A stretch of DNA of 64,000 nt from positions 310,001 through 374,000 of the forward strand of contig NZ_FOSZ01000002.1 of the NCBI RefSeq assembly GCF_900114415.1, read 5' to 3'. The notes beneath the pieces are model-generated. The model was not told where the DNA came from. It searched no databases and saw only the letters and a program-made list of their open reading frames with translations. Below, piece after piece: positions 18,045 through 28,037 of the stretch. The first letter of the stretch is position 1; each line of letters begins with the position of its first letter. The position numbers and the translations under genes were made by a program. This DNA is from Shimia haliotis (GTDB lineage Bacteria; Pseudomonadota; Alphaproteobacteria; Rhodobacterales; Rhodobacteraceae).

Positions 18045-18965
18045 ATGTCCACGCAAACGCCTCCATCCCCCACGCCCTCAAGCTGGCTCATGATTGGCCT
18101 TCTTGGGCTTGTCTGGGGGGGCACATTCATGGTCATGGCCATTGCTCTGGAGGGTTATCCGCCACTGACGGTCGCCTGCGCCCGCACAGTGCTCGGTGCA
18201 CTTGGGTTGCTCGCGCTATTGCCTCTGACGGGCCGCCGCATCCCAATGTTGCCGCCGCGGGTCTGGGCCACTGTGGTCTGGATCGGCCTCTTTTCCACTG
18301 CCATCCCCTTCCTGTTGCTCAGCTGGGGCATCTCGCACGTGGCGTCAGCCTTTGCCGGCGTGTCTATGGCAGCCGTTCCCTTGTTCGTTCTGCCACTGGC
18401 ACATTTTTTCTCCGACGAAAAACTCATCCCCCGACGGCTGATCGGTGTGTTGATCGGGTTTTCCGGCGCCTTGGTCCTGATCGGCCCCGGCCTTGCCAAC
18501 ATCGGCAACGGCAGCGAGCCTCTGGCCCAACTGGCCTGCCTTGCGGCGGCCCTCTGCTATGCCATCTCATCCACCATCACACGGCGTTGCCCGCCGATTG
18601 ATCCGCTGGTCCTGTCAGCCTTAACCCTATTGGTTGGGGCAATACCTCTGGTGCCCCTGATGCTGGTGGTGGATGGTGTCCCCGAATGGCAAGGCATGCG
18701 CACAAGCGGCGCCATCCTTTTCCTCGGCCTGATCCCGACGGCGGCGGCGACCCTTCTGCGGGTACACGTCATCCAAACCGCCGGATCCGTTTTTATGACA
18801 CTGGTGAACTATCAGGTGCCAATCTGGTCGATGGTTTTCGGCGCAATCGTGCTCTCCGAAGACTTGCCCTTCCGGTTTTTTATCGCTCTTTCTCTGGTTC
18901 TGGTCGGCTTGGCCGTTAGCCAATGGAACAGCCTCAAAGGCCTTCTGCGCCGCGCCAAATCCTAG
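18045..18965 (+). CDS. EamA-family (DMT) transporter
   Basis: A 306-residue inner-membrane protein of the drug/metabolite transporter superfamily with two EamA repeats and about ten membrane helices. The first repeat starts at [18 protein letters not shown]. Such proteins export amino acids, metabolites or drugs, and the substrate is unknown. The ATG at 18045 was chosen, but its ribosome site is weak; a TTG at 18018 would add nine residues. It converges on glmM and the two stop codons share four bases (CTAG). Confidence 0.85.
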   Translation: MSTQTPPSPTPSSWLMIGLLGLVWGGTFMVMAIALEGYPPLTVACARTVLGALGLLALLPLTGRRIPMLPPRVWATVVWIGLFSTAIPFLLLSWGISHVASAFAGVSMAAVPLFVLPLAHFFSDEKLIPRRLIGVLIGFSGALVLIGPGLANIGNGSEPLAQLACLAAALCYAISSTITRRCPPIDPLVLSALTLLVGAIPLVPLMLVVDGVPEWQGMRTSGAILFLGLIPTAAATLLRVHVIQTAGSVFMTLVNYQVPIWSMVFGAIVLSEDLPFRFFIALSLVLVGLAVSQWNSLKGLLRRAKS

Positions 18966-20308
18966 GCAACGGCAGCCTTCACCGCATCGACCACACTGTC
19001 GACCGTGCGCTCAAGCAACTGAGCATCCTCACATTCCGCCATCACGCGAATAAGGGGCTCTGTGCCGGACTTCCGGATCAACAGGCGCCCTTTGCCCACA
19101 AGCGCCGCTTCGGCATCGGCGATCGCTTGCATGACAGAAGGCGAATCAAGGGGCGCTTGGCCCTCGCCATAGCGCACGTTCTTCAACATCTGTGGCACCG
19201 TCTCAAACACGTTGGCCAACTCAGAAGCTTTTTTGCCGCTCTCAACCATCGCTGCAAGAAATTGCAACCCCGCCATCAAACCATCGCCGGTTGTGGCGTG
19301 ATCCGTCATCACGATATGGCCGGACTGTTCGCCACCCAAATTGTAACCGCCCTTGCGCATTGCTTCGACGACATAACGATCCCCCACGGCGGTGCGCTCC
19401 AGCCGCAGACCTTCGCCTTCCAGAAACCGCTCCAACCCAAGGTTGGACATCACCGTCGCCACCAAGGCCCCGCCCTTAAGCTGACCGCTCTTAGCCCAGC
19501 GAGACGCCAGCAGCCCCATGATCTGATCTCCGTCCGCAACATGGCCGGTCTCGTCAATAATCATCACCCGATCCGCGTCACCATCAAGGCAAATGCCCAC
19601 ATCCGCCCCGTGTGCGACCACAGTTTCGCAGGCCGTACGGGTGCTGGTGGACCCGCAGTTTTCATTGATATTCAAACCGTTCGGAGACACACCTACGGTA
19701 ATCACCTCAGCACCCAGTTCCCACAAGGCTTCGGGCGCAGCCCGATAGGCCGCACCATTGGCGCAATCCACCACAACTTTCACACCACGCAGGGGAAGAT
19801 CTCTTGGCAGAGAGCCTTTGACGCGTTCGATATAGCGGAAGCGACCGTCGTCAATCCGCGTTGCGCGCCCGATATTGTCAGCCTGCGCCGATTCAACACC
19901 ACTTTCGATTAGCTTTTCGATCTCCAGTTCGGCTTCGTCAGAGAGTTTAAATCCGTCAGGGCCAAAAAACTTGATCCCGTTGTCCTGCGCTGGATTGTGG
20001 CTCGCAGAAATCATCACGCCCAAATCCGCTCGCATCGACGTGGTTAGCAAACCCACAGCCGGTGTCGGCACCGGCCCCAGCAGGAACACGTTCATGCCGG
20101 TCGAGGTCAGACCCGCGGTCAGCGCGTTCTCAAACATGTACCCCGACAGGCGCGTGTCCTTGCCGATCACCACGCGGTGCTGGTTCGTGCCATCGTTGCG
20201 GAAATACCGCCCCACGGCCGCCCCGATGCGCAGCGCCATTTCGGCTGTCATCGGATACGTATTCGCAGTGCCGCGCACCCCATCGGTGCCAAAAAATTTA
20301 CGCGTCAT
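18962..20308 (-). CDS. glmM: Phosphoglucosamine mutase
   Basis: GlmM converts glucosamine-6-phosphate to glucosamine-1-phosphate for UDP-GlcNAc, and so for peptidoglycan and LPS. The 448-residue protein starts with the family signature [11 protein letters not shown], has the phosphoserine loop SASHNP with Ser103, the metal loop DGDADR, and the C-terminal phosphate loop [12 protein letters not shown]. It overlaps the end of folP by 11 bases. The folP-glmM order is widespread in bacteria and implies co-transcription. Confidence 0.97.
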   Translation of the reverse strand: MTRKFFGTDGVRGTANTYPMTAEMALRIGAAVGRYFRNDGTNQHRVVIGKDTRLSGYMFENALTAGLTSTGMNVFLLGPVPTPAVGLLTTSMRADLGVMISASHNPAQDNGIKFFGPDGFKLSDEAELEIEKLIESGVESAQADNIGRATRIDDGRFRYIERVKGSLPRDLPLRGVKVVVDCANGAAYRAAPEALWELGAEVITVGVSPNGLNINENCGSTSTRTACETVVAHGADVGICLDGDADRVMIIDETGHVADGDQIMGLLASRWAKSGQLKGGALVATVMSNLGLERFLEGEGLRLERTAVGDRYVVEAMRKGGYNLGGEQSGHIVMTDHATTGDGLMAGLQFLAAMVESGKKASELANVFETVPQMLKNVRYGEGQAPLDSPSVMQAIADAEAALVGKGRLLIRKSGTEPLIRVMAECEDAQLLERTVDSVVDAVKAAVA

Positions 20309-21317
20309 AAAAAACTCCTGTCGTCACGGCCCACCAAAGACCCAGCGCCTGCGCGGTCTCAGCCACGTCATGCACCCGCACAATTTGAACGCCCTGCGCC
20401 ACAGCTTCAAGCGCGACCGCAATTGACCCTGGCACACGGGCGTCGGCAAGCGGGGCTTTGCCGATGGTGCCAATAAACCGTTTGCGGCTTGCTCCCAGCA
20501 AAACGGCACACCCCAGCGTATGAAAGAGACTGATACGCCCCAACAAAGCAAGGTTATGTTGCAGTGTTTTGCCAAATCCGATGCCCGGATCAACCACGAT
20601 GCGATCACGTGGAATTCCCTGCGAAATCAACGCCTCAACTTGTGTTTCAAGAAAGTCATAAACATCCAGCAACACATCGTCATAGGTCGGATTCGCCTGC
20701 ATCGTCTGTGGATCACCCTGCGCATGCATCACGCAAACCGGCATGTCCCGCGCCGCGGCCAAGGGGCCCAGTTGCGGATCAAAGGTGAAACCCGCGACAT
20801 CATTGACCAATGTCGCACCCGCCAAAATTGCCTGTTCGGCAACGTCAGACTTGCGGGTATCAATGCTGATCGGGATATCACTTTTACGGCGGATGGCGTC
20901 GATAACCGGAGCGGTGCGGGAAATCTCTTCGGAAATTCCCACCTCTTCAGCTCCGGGCCGAGTGCTTTCACCGCCAATATCGATGATAGATGCACCTTGC
21001 GCAACCATCTCGGCCGCATGGGCCTGTGCATCCGCGACGCCCTGATGCTGCCCCCCATCGGAAAAGCTATCCGGCGTCACATTCAGGATGCCCATAATCT
21101 GTGGCTGCGCCATCGCCAGCCCAGCGATTTCCGAACGCGGTGACGCCATGCGCGCCAAAATGGTTTCGGGCACATCCGCCACGGGCACGACACGCGCCGC
21201 GCATCCTCGTTGCAGGACTTCGACATGGGAAAACCAGCACCAACCGCCCGCCAGCGTCAAGGCATCGGCTGGTCGGGCCGCATCGGTTTGCGGGATTGCG
21301 CGATAATAGGTCGTCAT
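20298..21317 (-). CDS. folP: Dihydropteroate synthase
   Basis: FolP joins p-aminobenzoate to dihydropterin pyrophosphate in folate synthesis and is the sulfonamide target. The 339-residue protein contains [25 protein letters not shown], and the later SIDTRKS and GASRKRF segments, so the pterin and pABA sites are complete. About 70 residues precede the TIM barrel, longer than the common 280-residue form. It lies between folB and glmM and overlaps the glmM start. Confidence 0.96.
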   Translation of the reverse strand: MTTYYRAIPQTDAARPADALTLAGGWCWFSHVEVLQRGCAARVVPVADVPETILARMASPRSEIAGLAMAQPQIMGILNVTPDSFSDGGQHQGVADAQAHAAEMVAQGASIIDIGGESTRPGAEEVGISEEISRTAPVIDAIRRKSDIPISIDTRKSDVAEQAILAGATLVNDVAGFTFDPQLGPLAAARDMPVCVMHAQGDPQTMQANPTYDDVLLDVYDFLETQVEALISQGIPRDRIVVDPGIGFGKTLQHNLALLGRISLFHTLGCAVLLGASRKRFIGTIGKAPLADARVPGSIAVALEAVAQGVQIVRVHDVAETAQALGLWWAVTTGVFYDA

Positions 21318-21355
21318 GGCGTTTCAATGCGCCCAAATGCTTCAAAACTCAAGCC

Positions 21356-22285
21356 TCAGAGCGCTGCCTGATCCAAGGGCACCAAACGCACCGGCACCGT
21401 GCCTACAGCCGAGGCCTCCACCCCGATCACACAAAGCTGAAGCCCGTCCATCTCACCGGCAAACCATTGGCACAGCTCCAGACCGTCAGTTGTTTCGGCT
21501 GACGGCCCGTCCACCGCGTCCAGCACAATCTTGGACGGCGCCCAGACACAGATCTGGCCGTTCTTCATGGCCCAATCAAGTTCCGTACGGGTGCCCACCA
21601 CAACACACCGATCATCCTTGGCTGCCAGCCGCCATGCGTTTTGCTCCACGGCCAGCAAATCCACGCGCCGCTGTGTCATCTTGTGACCGGTCTGCGGTGC
21701 CGCCACATCTGGCGCGCCAACACAGAAAATCAACGGTGCGCCCTGTGCTTGCAATTGATCAATCCAGCCGTCCAACAAAGGCGACTCCATCGCGGCATTG
21801 GACAGAAACACCACCCGCGGATGGGGTGCTTCTTCCTCTTCGATCTCCTCGATCGGCGCCAAATGTGCCGCGCGACTGCGCACGATCTCGACACCCAAGG
21901 CCCCAGGACCACGATCCAGTTTCTCTATGCGCACGAAAACCCGCATCGCCTGCGGCTCCAGCAAGATGCGATCCGCGACACGCGCGGCCAGAGTCTCCAG
22001 AAGATTCAACCGTTCGGCAGCCAACTCAAAGGCAATCGCCTCGGTCACTTTGTCATAAGACAATATCCGGTCGACATCGTCATCAACCGGCGCAGCGATC
22101 GGGCGCACTTCAACCACAACGTTGAAACACACCCGCTGCGTCGTGCCACGTTCCGCCTGAAACGCTCCGATCTCCACGTCGACCGTATGGTCACGCAACG
22201 AAATCCGATCCAACGGCGCCCCGTCCGCCATAGCCTCAGACCGCTCCGACGGATGCGCAAATGCAAGGCGAATTTCATTGGTCAT
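21356..22285 (-). CDS. folB: Dihydroneopterin aldolase with an extra C-terminal domain
   Basis: The N-terminal part (about residues 25-140) is FolB: DRISLRDHTVDVEIGAFQAERG, the SYDKV and LLETLAARVADRILL segments carry the conserved Tyr and Glu positions. FolB splits dihydroneopterin to hydroxymethyl-dihydropterin. The protein is 309 residues long, against about 120 for the family. Residues about 150-309 form a second domain that begins with RVVFLSNAAMESPLLDGW; I do not recognise it. folP follows after 38 bases. No folK is adjacent. Confidence 0.85.
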   Translation of the reverse strand: MTNEIRLAFAHPSERSEAMADGAPLDRISLRDHTVDVEIGAFQAERGTTQRVCFNVVVEVRPIAAPVDDDVDRILSYDKVTEAIAFELAAERLNLLETLAARVADRILLEPQAMRVFVRIEKLDRGPGALGVEIVRSRAAHLAPIEEIEEEEAPHPRVVFLSNAAMESPLLDGWIDQLQAQGAPLIFCVGAPDVAAPQTGHKMTQRRVDLLAVEQNAWRLAAKDDRCVVVGTRTELDWAMKNGQICVWAPSKIVLDAVDGPSAETTDGLELCQWFAGEMDGLQLCVIGVEASAVGTVPVRLVPLDQAAL

Positions 22286-22388
22286 GGCGGCGCTCCCAAA
22301 GTCTGTCTGGCCAAGGCCACACTATATCCGATGCGCGCGCATAACAGAGCCGCGGGCGGCACGCCATAGTCCAAAGGCGTCAACAAAC

Positions 22389-23030
22389 TCAGTTCTGGGT
22401 CAGACGGGTCGGCATCCGGTAGAAGTGATGCACACCGATTGTCGCCGTACGCGGGAAGGTCCGCGACCACCGCGGGCTCACCGCTTTGGTGTGATAGTGG
22501 GTTGCCCCGTCTGTCAACTCACGCGGCGCACCGTCCAATGTCAGGTGGGCGACTTTCATCACCCGCTCATAGGCATCTTTCTCGTGAATTCGGTTGGTGA
22601 CACCATCGCAATTATACGTGAATTGGCACTGATACTTGCGGCCCGATGCTGTACCTTGGTTGATGACACCACACACGCTCTCCGGAAAATTCCCGTGCTC
22701 GGCCCGGTTCATGATAACTTCAGCCACCGCAAACTGGCCTTTCACGCTCTCGCCGCGCGCCTCAAAGTAAAGCGCCTCTGCCAGACAGACATGCGCATCG
22801 CTGCGCTTCTTGTCGTCGATCTTAGGCAAGCTGTCGATGAACGCCCGGCTATAGGAGACTTCGGTTGGCTTTCGCTTCTTGGGCGCAAAAATCTCGCGCA
22901 GCGATTTGCCATCAAACAAAACGACTGTTCGTGGCTGATCTGCCGCGTCCTGACCGGCCGGCGAAGCCTCTGAAACAGCGATAGACGCCGACAAAGTCGC
23001 CGCCACAAAGGCGCAAATAAAAGTCCGCAT
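22389..23030 (-). CDS. Secreted cell wall hydrolase (SleB-like)
   Basis: A 213-residue exported protein: a signal peptide at about 1-23, a short linker, and a Hydrolase_2/SleB domain from about 80 to 205. The catalytic region shows CLAEALYFEARGE with the expected Glu, and QFTYNCDG with a cysteine pair. Such lytic enzymes cut peptidoglycan glycan strands. The start at 23030 (TGAGGACGTT before ATG) gives the signal peptide; the longer frame to 23072 adds non-signal residues. Upstream is an A+T-rich promoter region. Confidence 0.88.
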   Translation of the reverse strand: MRTFICAFVAATLSASIAVSEASPAGQDAADQPRTVVLFDGKSLREIFAPKKRKPTEVSYSRAFIDSLPKIDDKKRSDAHVCLAEALYFEARGESVKGQFAVAEVIMNRAEHGNFPESVCGVINQGTASGRKYQCQFTYNCDGVTNRIHEKDAYERVMKVAHLTLDGAPRELTDGATHYHTKAVSPRWSRTFPRTATIGVHHFYRMPTRLTQN

Positions 23031-23082
23031 AACGTCCTCATAACCAAGCATGCGGATTGCCCCCCGCACCAAAACAGCCGTT

Positions 23083-23111
23083 CTATTAGCTCAAATTGCA
23101 AAAATGGTAAA
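23083..23111 (-). promoter_or_regulatory. Possible promoter of the cell wall hydrolase gene
   Basis: On the minus strand TTTACC, a 17-base spacer and TAATAG form a plausible -35/-10 pair about 55-80 bases before the start codon. The match is moderate. Confidence 0.33.
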
Positions 23112-23179
23112 CTTTTGCCGTTGCCTACCTAGTGGCCTTGTTTTGGATTTCAACAGAGATTCCTCATAAATATCTAAAA

Positions 23180-25720
23180 TCATTCAATTTTATCACGGAT
23201 GGCCAATTGTGCCGCAGCCAGCCGCGCAACCGGCACACGGAACGGAGAGCACGACACATAGTCCATTCCGATCGTTCTGCAGAAGGCAATCGATTCGGGT
23301 GACCCACCGTGTTCGCCGCATACCGACAGCGTCAGGTCAGGCCGCGCCAGTCGTCCGCGTTCGGCACCAAGCTTGAGCAATTCACCCACGCCTTCCTGAT
23401 CCAACGTGTGGAACGGGTCTTCGGGGAACACACCTTGCTGCACATAAGGCGACATGAACCGGCCCGCATCATCGCGCGAAAGCCCATAGGTCATCTGGGT
23501 CAGGTCGTTTGTCCCGAAGCTGAAGAATTCACAGTGCTGCGCAATATCTTCGGCGCGCAGCGCGGCCCGTGGTGTTTCGACCATAACGCCGAGGCGATAC
23601 TCAAAATCGCGCCCACGCTCGGTGCGCACCGCCGCCGCAACCGCGTCTATGCGCGTCTTCACCAGTTCAACTTCGCGTTTTGCCGACACCAGCGGAATCA
23701 TGATCTCCGAAACCACCGGCTCCCCATCACCTGCGGCATCAAGCATGGCTTCGAAAATCGCGCGCGCCTGCATATCCAGAATTTCCGGAACGGTGATGCC
23801 CAACCGCACGCCCCGCATGCCCAGCATCGGATTGTATTCCCCAAGTTCCTCAACCCGCCGCGTGACAGTGCTCAAGGACAGGTTCAACGCCTCCGCAAGA
23901 TCGCGTAACCCTGCGCGGTCGGTTGGCAAGAACTCGTGAAGCGGCGGGTCAAACAAGCGAATGCATACCGGCCGGCCGTCCATGATCTCAAACAGTTCGA
24001 CAAACATCTCGCGCTGCATCGGCAAAAGCGCCTGCAAAGCCACGCTGCGCCCTTCTGGATCATCTGCGAAAATCACCTCGCGCATGGCAATCAGCTGATC
24101 CGCCTCAAAGAACATGTGCTCGGTGCGCGCCAAACCGATTCCCTCGGCCTGAAACACCAGCGCTGTGCGTGCATCTGCAGGTGTGTCGGCATTGGCCCGC
24201 ACACCAATATCGCGGCTTTCGTCCGCCCAGCCCATCAGCGTCTGGAAACTTTCATCCAGCGCCGCTTCCATCATCAGCGGCTCACCGGCAAGCACCTGTC
24301 CGTTGGTGCCATCCACGGTGATCACGTCACCCTCATGGAACACGCGCCCATCCTGTGCGACCAACTGTTTTTTGGAAGTGCGGAATTTCAAACTTGTCGC
24401 GCCGACCACGCAAGGCAATCCAAGTCCGCGCGCAATCACCGCCGCGTGGCTGGTCATGCCGCCCCTCTCGGTCAGCGCCGCATTTGCCGCATGCATGCCC
24501 CGAATGTCTTCAGGATTGGTTTCCCGCCGCACCAGAATACAGGCTTCGCCGCGCGCCGCGCTGGCCTGCGCCTCGGCGGCAGTGAACACGATTTTTCCCG
24601 TCGCCGCACCTGGGCTGGCGCCAATACCGTCCCCGATCATGTCCCGTTCTGCGTCCGGATCAACTTGCCGGTGCAGCAATTCATTCAGCGCGCGCGGCTC
24701 AATCCGCATCACCGCTTCCTGAACCGGAATAATCCCGTCTTGCGCCAGCGACACCGCAATCCGTACCGCCGCCCGCGCGGTCCGCGCCACACGCACACCA
24801 TCCAAAATGTGAATCACGCCGTCTTCCAACGTGAATTCCATTTCCATCTCTTCTCTCAGCTTCGCGCGCATCACCGCCGCGTATTCCTTGAGCTTGGCAA
24901 ACAACTCCGGCGCATGTTCCTCAAGAGAAGGGCCGCGTTCATCCGCCTGCAAATACAGCGCTTCAGCACCCGTTTGCAGCGCATCGCGTCCCTGTGACTG
25001 ACTCATATAGCGGCCTGTGATCTGCGGGTATCCACTGTCGCTGTTAACCAACTGCAACACACCCGAGCCGCTTTCGCCATTGCCGACACCAAGCGCAAGC
25101 GCCTGAATAACAAGCCCCAGCCCCGCGTCGGCCGGAGCCCCTTTGGCCTGTCGCAAAAGCCGCGCGGTGGTGCCTTCCCACGCCCGCGCCATCGATTTCA
25201 AAACACCTGCCAGCTGCACATCACGATCTTGCGGGAAAGGTTCCTCCGCCTCATCTTCGTAAGCCGCGAGGTAATCCTCAAGCGCGCCTTCTTCCCGCGG
25301 ATTGATGTCGTCAAAAATATCCGGATCAAGTCGCGCCACGTGGGTCGAATAAGACTGGATAAACTTCAGATAAAGGCGCGTCGCCGCCTCATTTCCGATT
25401 TCGTCAGCCAGGGCCTGATGTCGTGCCGCGTTCATCCCAATATTCAGAATTGCTCCCGGCCCCCCCCAATCGGGGTCCTCAGAACTCGGTCGCACACACA
25501 ATAGCTGGCCATCCTCGAACGCCACCGCCATCGCCGCCATGTCTGGCACTTCACCCGCCGCAATCTGATGCACCGCAACAAAAGACAACGCGACCGTTGC
25601 CGGCACCGGAAGGTCCAGCCGCACCAAACGTTGCAAACATTTCGCCCGACCGCCATGGGTGTTCACAGCCACCGGCGCTTCAGGGGAAATCAGGGTGATG
25701 TTGGGATCGTTCTGCTGCAC
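23180..25720 (-). CDS. Pyruvate phosphate dikinase-like PEP-binding protein
   Basis: An 846-residue protein of the PPDK/PEP-utilising family. The swivelling domain is intact with phospho-His425 (GGMTSHAAVIARG), and the C-terminal PEP/pyruvate barrel keeps MLGMRGVRLG, MVETPRAAL, SFGTNDLTQMTYG and Cys801 (SVCGEHGG). The N-terminal ATP-grasp part is worn: RPSSEDPDWGGPGAILNIG replaces RSGARxSMPGMMDTVLNLG, SGSGVLQLVNSDSG replaces SGTGVxFTRNPxTG, and LDGVRVART replaces LQTRNGKRT. So phosphotransfer to or from PEP looks possible, but normal ATP use is doubtful. It is shorter than typical PPDK (about 880). Confidence 0.85.
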   Translation of the reverse strand: MQQNDPNITLISPEAPVAVNTHGGRAKCLQRLVRLDLPVPATVALSFVAVHQIAAGEVPDMAAMAVAFEDGQLLCVRPSSEDPDWGGPGAILNIGMNAARHQALADEIGNEAATRLYLKFIQSYSTHVARLDPDIFDDINPREEGALEDYLAAYEDEAEEPFPQDRDVQLAGVLKSMARAWEGTTARLLRQAKGAPADAGLGLVIQALALGVGNGESGSGVLQLVNSDSGYPQITGRYMSQSQGRDALQTGAEALYLQADERGPSLEEHAPELFAKLKEYAAVMRAKLREEMEMEFTLEDGVIHILDGVRVARTARAAVRIAVSLAQDGIIPVQEAVMRIEPRALNELLHRQVDPDAERDMIGDGIGASPGAATGKIVFTAAEAQASAARGEACILVRRETNPEDIRGMHAANAALTERGGMTSHAAVIARGLGLPCVVGATSLKFRTSKKQLVAQDGRVFHEGDVITVDGTNGQVLAGEPLMMEAALDESFQTLMGWADESRDIGVRANADTPADARTALVFQAEGIGLARTEHMFFEADQLIAMREVIFADDPEGRSVALQALLPMQREMFVELFEIMDGRPVCIRLFDPPLHEFLPTDRAGLRDLAEALNLSLSTVTRRVEELGEYNPMLGMRGVRLGITVPEILDMQARAIFEAMLDAAGDGEPVVSEIMIPLVSAKREVELVKTRIDAVAAAVRTERGRDFEYRLGVMVETPRAALRAEDIAQHCEFFSFGTNDLTQMTYGLSRDDAGRFMSPYVQQGVFPEDPFHTLDQEGVGELLKLGAERGRLARPDLTLSVCGEHGGSPESIAFCRTIGMDYVSCSPFRVPVARLAAAQLAIRDKIE

Positions 25721-25802
25721 TGCGGCACCTCGCTATGTGGCCGCAGAATACGCCGGTTGACGTGCGAGGCAAGCCTTAGCTGCCTCGCATCAACCGAAAG
25801 TC

Positions 25803-28028
25803 TTAGCCTTCAACCCGCGTCAAATCCGCCGCCTGCAAGCAAATGCCGCGAATGCGAGACAGCAGGTTCAGACGGTTGCGGCGCACAACTTCGTTGTCGC
25901 TGTTGACCTGCACCGCCTCAAAGAACGCATCAATCGGTGCCCGCAGCGACGCCATGGTGCCCATGGCCAAGGCAAAGTCCTCGGACCCAAGAGCCGCCGT
26001 AATCGCGCCATCTGCGCCATCCAACGCCGCAAAGAGCGCCTTCTCGGTCTCGTCCTCGGCGAATTTCACATCCGCACCATAGGAATACTCGACCCCGTCT
26101 TTTTCTTCGGCCTGGGACAGAATGTTGTTGGCCCGCTTAAAGCCCTGCAACAGGTTTTCACCATCCTCGGTCGACATAAAGTCCTGCAACGCCTGCGCAC
26201 GGGCTACCAGAAGCGCCAGATCATCATTTCCAGGCATCGCGATGCAGGCATCAATCACGTCGTGGCGAATGCCCTGATCCCGCAAATAAACCTTGAGACG
26301 ATCGTGGAAAAAGCCCAGCAAATCTCCCGACACATCCGGCAGGCTCTCGCGCAGCTTGTCCAAATGCTTGGGCAACTCGCCATCCACGGCCGCTTTGATG
26401 GTATGAAACACCGCGCCTAGAACGCCATGATCGGCGATCTCGACTTCAATGTCTTTTGCCAACGCATCCGTCAGCATGTCATCTTCGCTCTGATGCGCTT
26501 CGTGGCGCAGCAACTGGCGTTCAAAATGCGCATCCAGCGGCATCCGCAACCCATTTTCCAGCACCAGCCGGATCACACCTAACGCAGCGCGGCGCAGCGC
26601 AAACGGGTCTTTCGATCCCGTCGGTTTTTCGTCAATCGCCCAGAAACCGGTGAGCGTATCCAGCTTGTCCGCCAGCGCCACAGACACCGAGACCGGTGCG
26701 CCAGGCACGTCATCAGACGGCCCCAAAGGCGAGTAGTGTTCTTCAGCAGCGGCCGCGACCTCAGCCGGATGACCTGCGGTCTCTGCATAGTACCGGCCCA
26801 TTAGGCCCTGCAATTCGGGGAATTCGTAGACCATTTCCGAACTCAGGTCCGCCTTGGCCCACCGTGCCGCTGTATCCGCAACCACAGCTTCGGCACCCGC
26901 CACCGGCGCCAGTTCCGCCGCCAATGCAGCGATCCGACCGATCCGGTCGCCCTGGCTGCCCAGCTTGTTGTGGAAAGTCACATTGTCCAGACTTTCAAGC
27001 CATTCCGCCGCACCTGTCGAAGCCACGCGAATATCGTTTTCCCAGAAGAATTTGGCATCTGAAAGACGCGCAAAAAGCACCTTCTGGTTGCCCGCCAGAA
27101 TGGTCGCGCCCTGATCGGCGGTCTCACGGTTGGCAACGGTGATGAACTTCTCGATCCGGCCCGTCTTGGGGTTCTTCACCGAGAAGAACTTCTGATGCTC
27201 TTTCATCGAGGTCTGAAGCACCTCGGGCGGCAGTCCAAGGAAATCCTCGGCAATGTCACCCATCAGCACTACGGGCCATTCCACCAGCCCAGCGACCTCA
27301 GCCAGCAAACCCTTGTCTTCAACAACTTCCATGCGCTGTGCGAAGGCCATGTTGGTCGCTTCTGACCAAATCGCCTCGGCGCGCTCTTCCGCATTCAGGA
27401 TCACCCGATCACGCTTCAGCTTAGCCTCATAGTCCTCAAAACCATGCACCGCGAACCGGCCGCTGCCCATGAAGCGATGCCCCTCGGTGGTGTCACCCGC
27501 CGTGATGCCATCTACATCCATCGCCACAACCTCGTGGCCTTCGTCGGAAGACAGCACACAAAGGATCGAATGCAACGGACGCACCCAACGCAAGGACCCC
27601 GCGCCCCAGCGCATCGACTTCGGCCAAGGGAAATTGCGGATCGCATCTTCCAGAACCTCGGCCACAATCTCCGCCGCCGGACGGCCCGGTTTGGTTATCG
27701 TCGCGAAATAGACAGCGCCCTTGGGCGTGTCGCGCTCTTCCAGATCTTCGCGCGCAACACCAGCCCCGCGCAGGAACCCTTCCAGAGCCTTTTCTGGCGC
27801 GCCGACCTTCGGACCCTTGCGTTCTTCCTTCACCGTTGGGCTTTCCGACAGCAAATCCTCAAGCGCCAGCGTCAGACGACGAGGCGTCGAAAATGCCTTT
27901 GCGCCGCCATAGGTCAAACCGGCCTCCACCAGACCGTCAGTGACCTTTTTCTTCAGGTCATCAGCGGCCCGCGCCTGCATGCGCGCGGGGATTTCTTCGG
28001 AAAACAGTTCGATCAGCAGGTTAGGCAT
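25803..28028 (-). CDS. glyS: Glycyl-tRNA synthetase beta subunit
   Basis: The beta subunit of the tetrameric bacterial GlyRS; it holds the tRNA-binding and anticodon-binding parts that work with GlyQ. The 741-residue protein begins with the typical LLIELFSEEIPARMQ and contains ALPFRRAALGVIRLVLENGL-like helices (seen here as DPFALRRAALGVIR) and a C-terminal DALR-like region. glyQ lies 2.5 kb upstream on the same strand, separated by gltS, a DUF6446 gene and an oppositely oriented marC. Confidence 0.97.
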   Translation of the reverse strand: MPNLLIELFSEEIPARMQARAADDLKKKVTDGLVEAGLTYGGAKAFSTPRRLTLALEDLLSESPTVKEERKGPKVGAPEKALEGFLRGAGVAREDLEERDTPKGAVYFATITKPGRPAAEIVAEVLEDAIRNFPWPKSMRWGAGSLRWVRPLHSILCVLSSDEGHEVVAMDVDGITAGDTTEGHRFMGSGRFAVHGFEDYEAKLKRDRVILNAEERAEAIWSEATNMAFAQRMEVVEDKGLLAEVAGLVEWPVVLMGDIAEDFLGLPPEVLQTSMKEHQKFFSVKNPKTGRIEKFITVANRETADQGATILAGNQKVLFARLSDAKFFWENDIRVASTGAAEWLESLDNVTFHNKLGSQGDRIGRIAALAAELAPVAGAEAVVADTAARWAKADLSSEMVYEFPELQGLMGRYYAETAGHPAEVAAAAEEHYSPLGPSDDVPGAPVSVSVALADKLDTLTGFWAIDEKPTGSKDPFALRRAALGVIRLVLENGLRMPLDAHFERQLLRHEAHQSEDDMLTDALAKDIEVEIADHGVLGAVFHTIKAAVDGELPKHLDKLRESLPDVSGDLLGFFHDRLKVYLRDQGIRHDVIDACIAMPGNDDLALLVARAQALQDFMSTEDGENLLQGFKRANNILSQAEEKDGVEYSYGADVKFAEDETEKALFAALDGADGAITAALGSEDFALAMGTMASLRAPIDAFFEAVQVNSDNEVVRRNRLNLLSRIRGICLQAADLTRVEG

Positions 28029-28037
28029 GATGGATCC

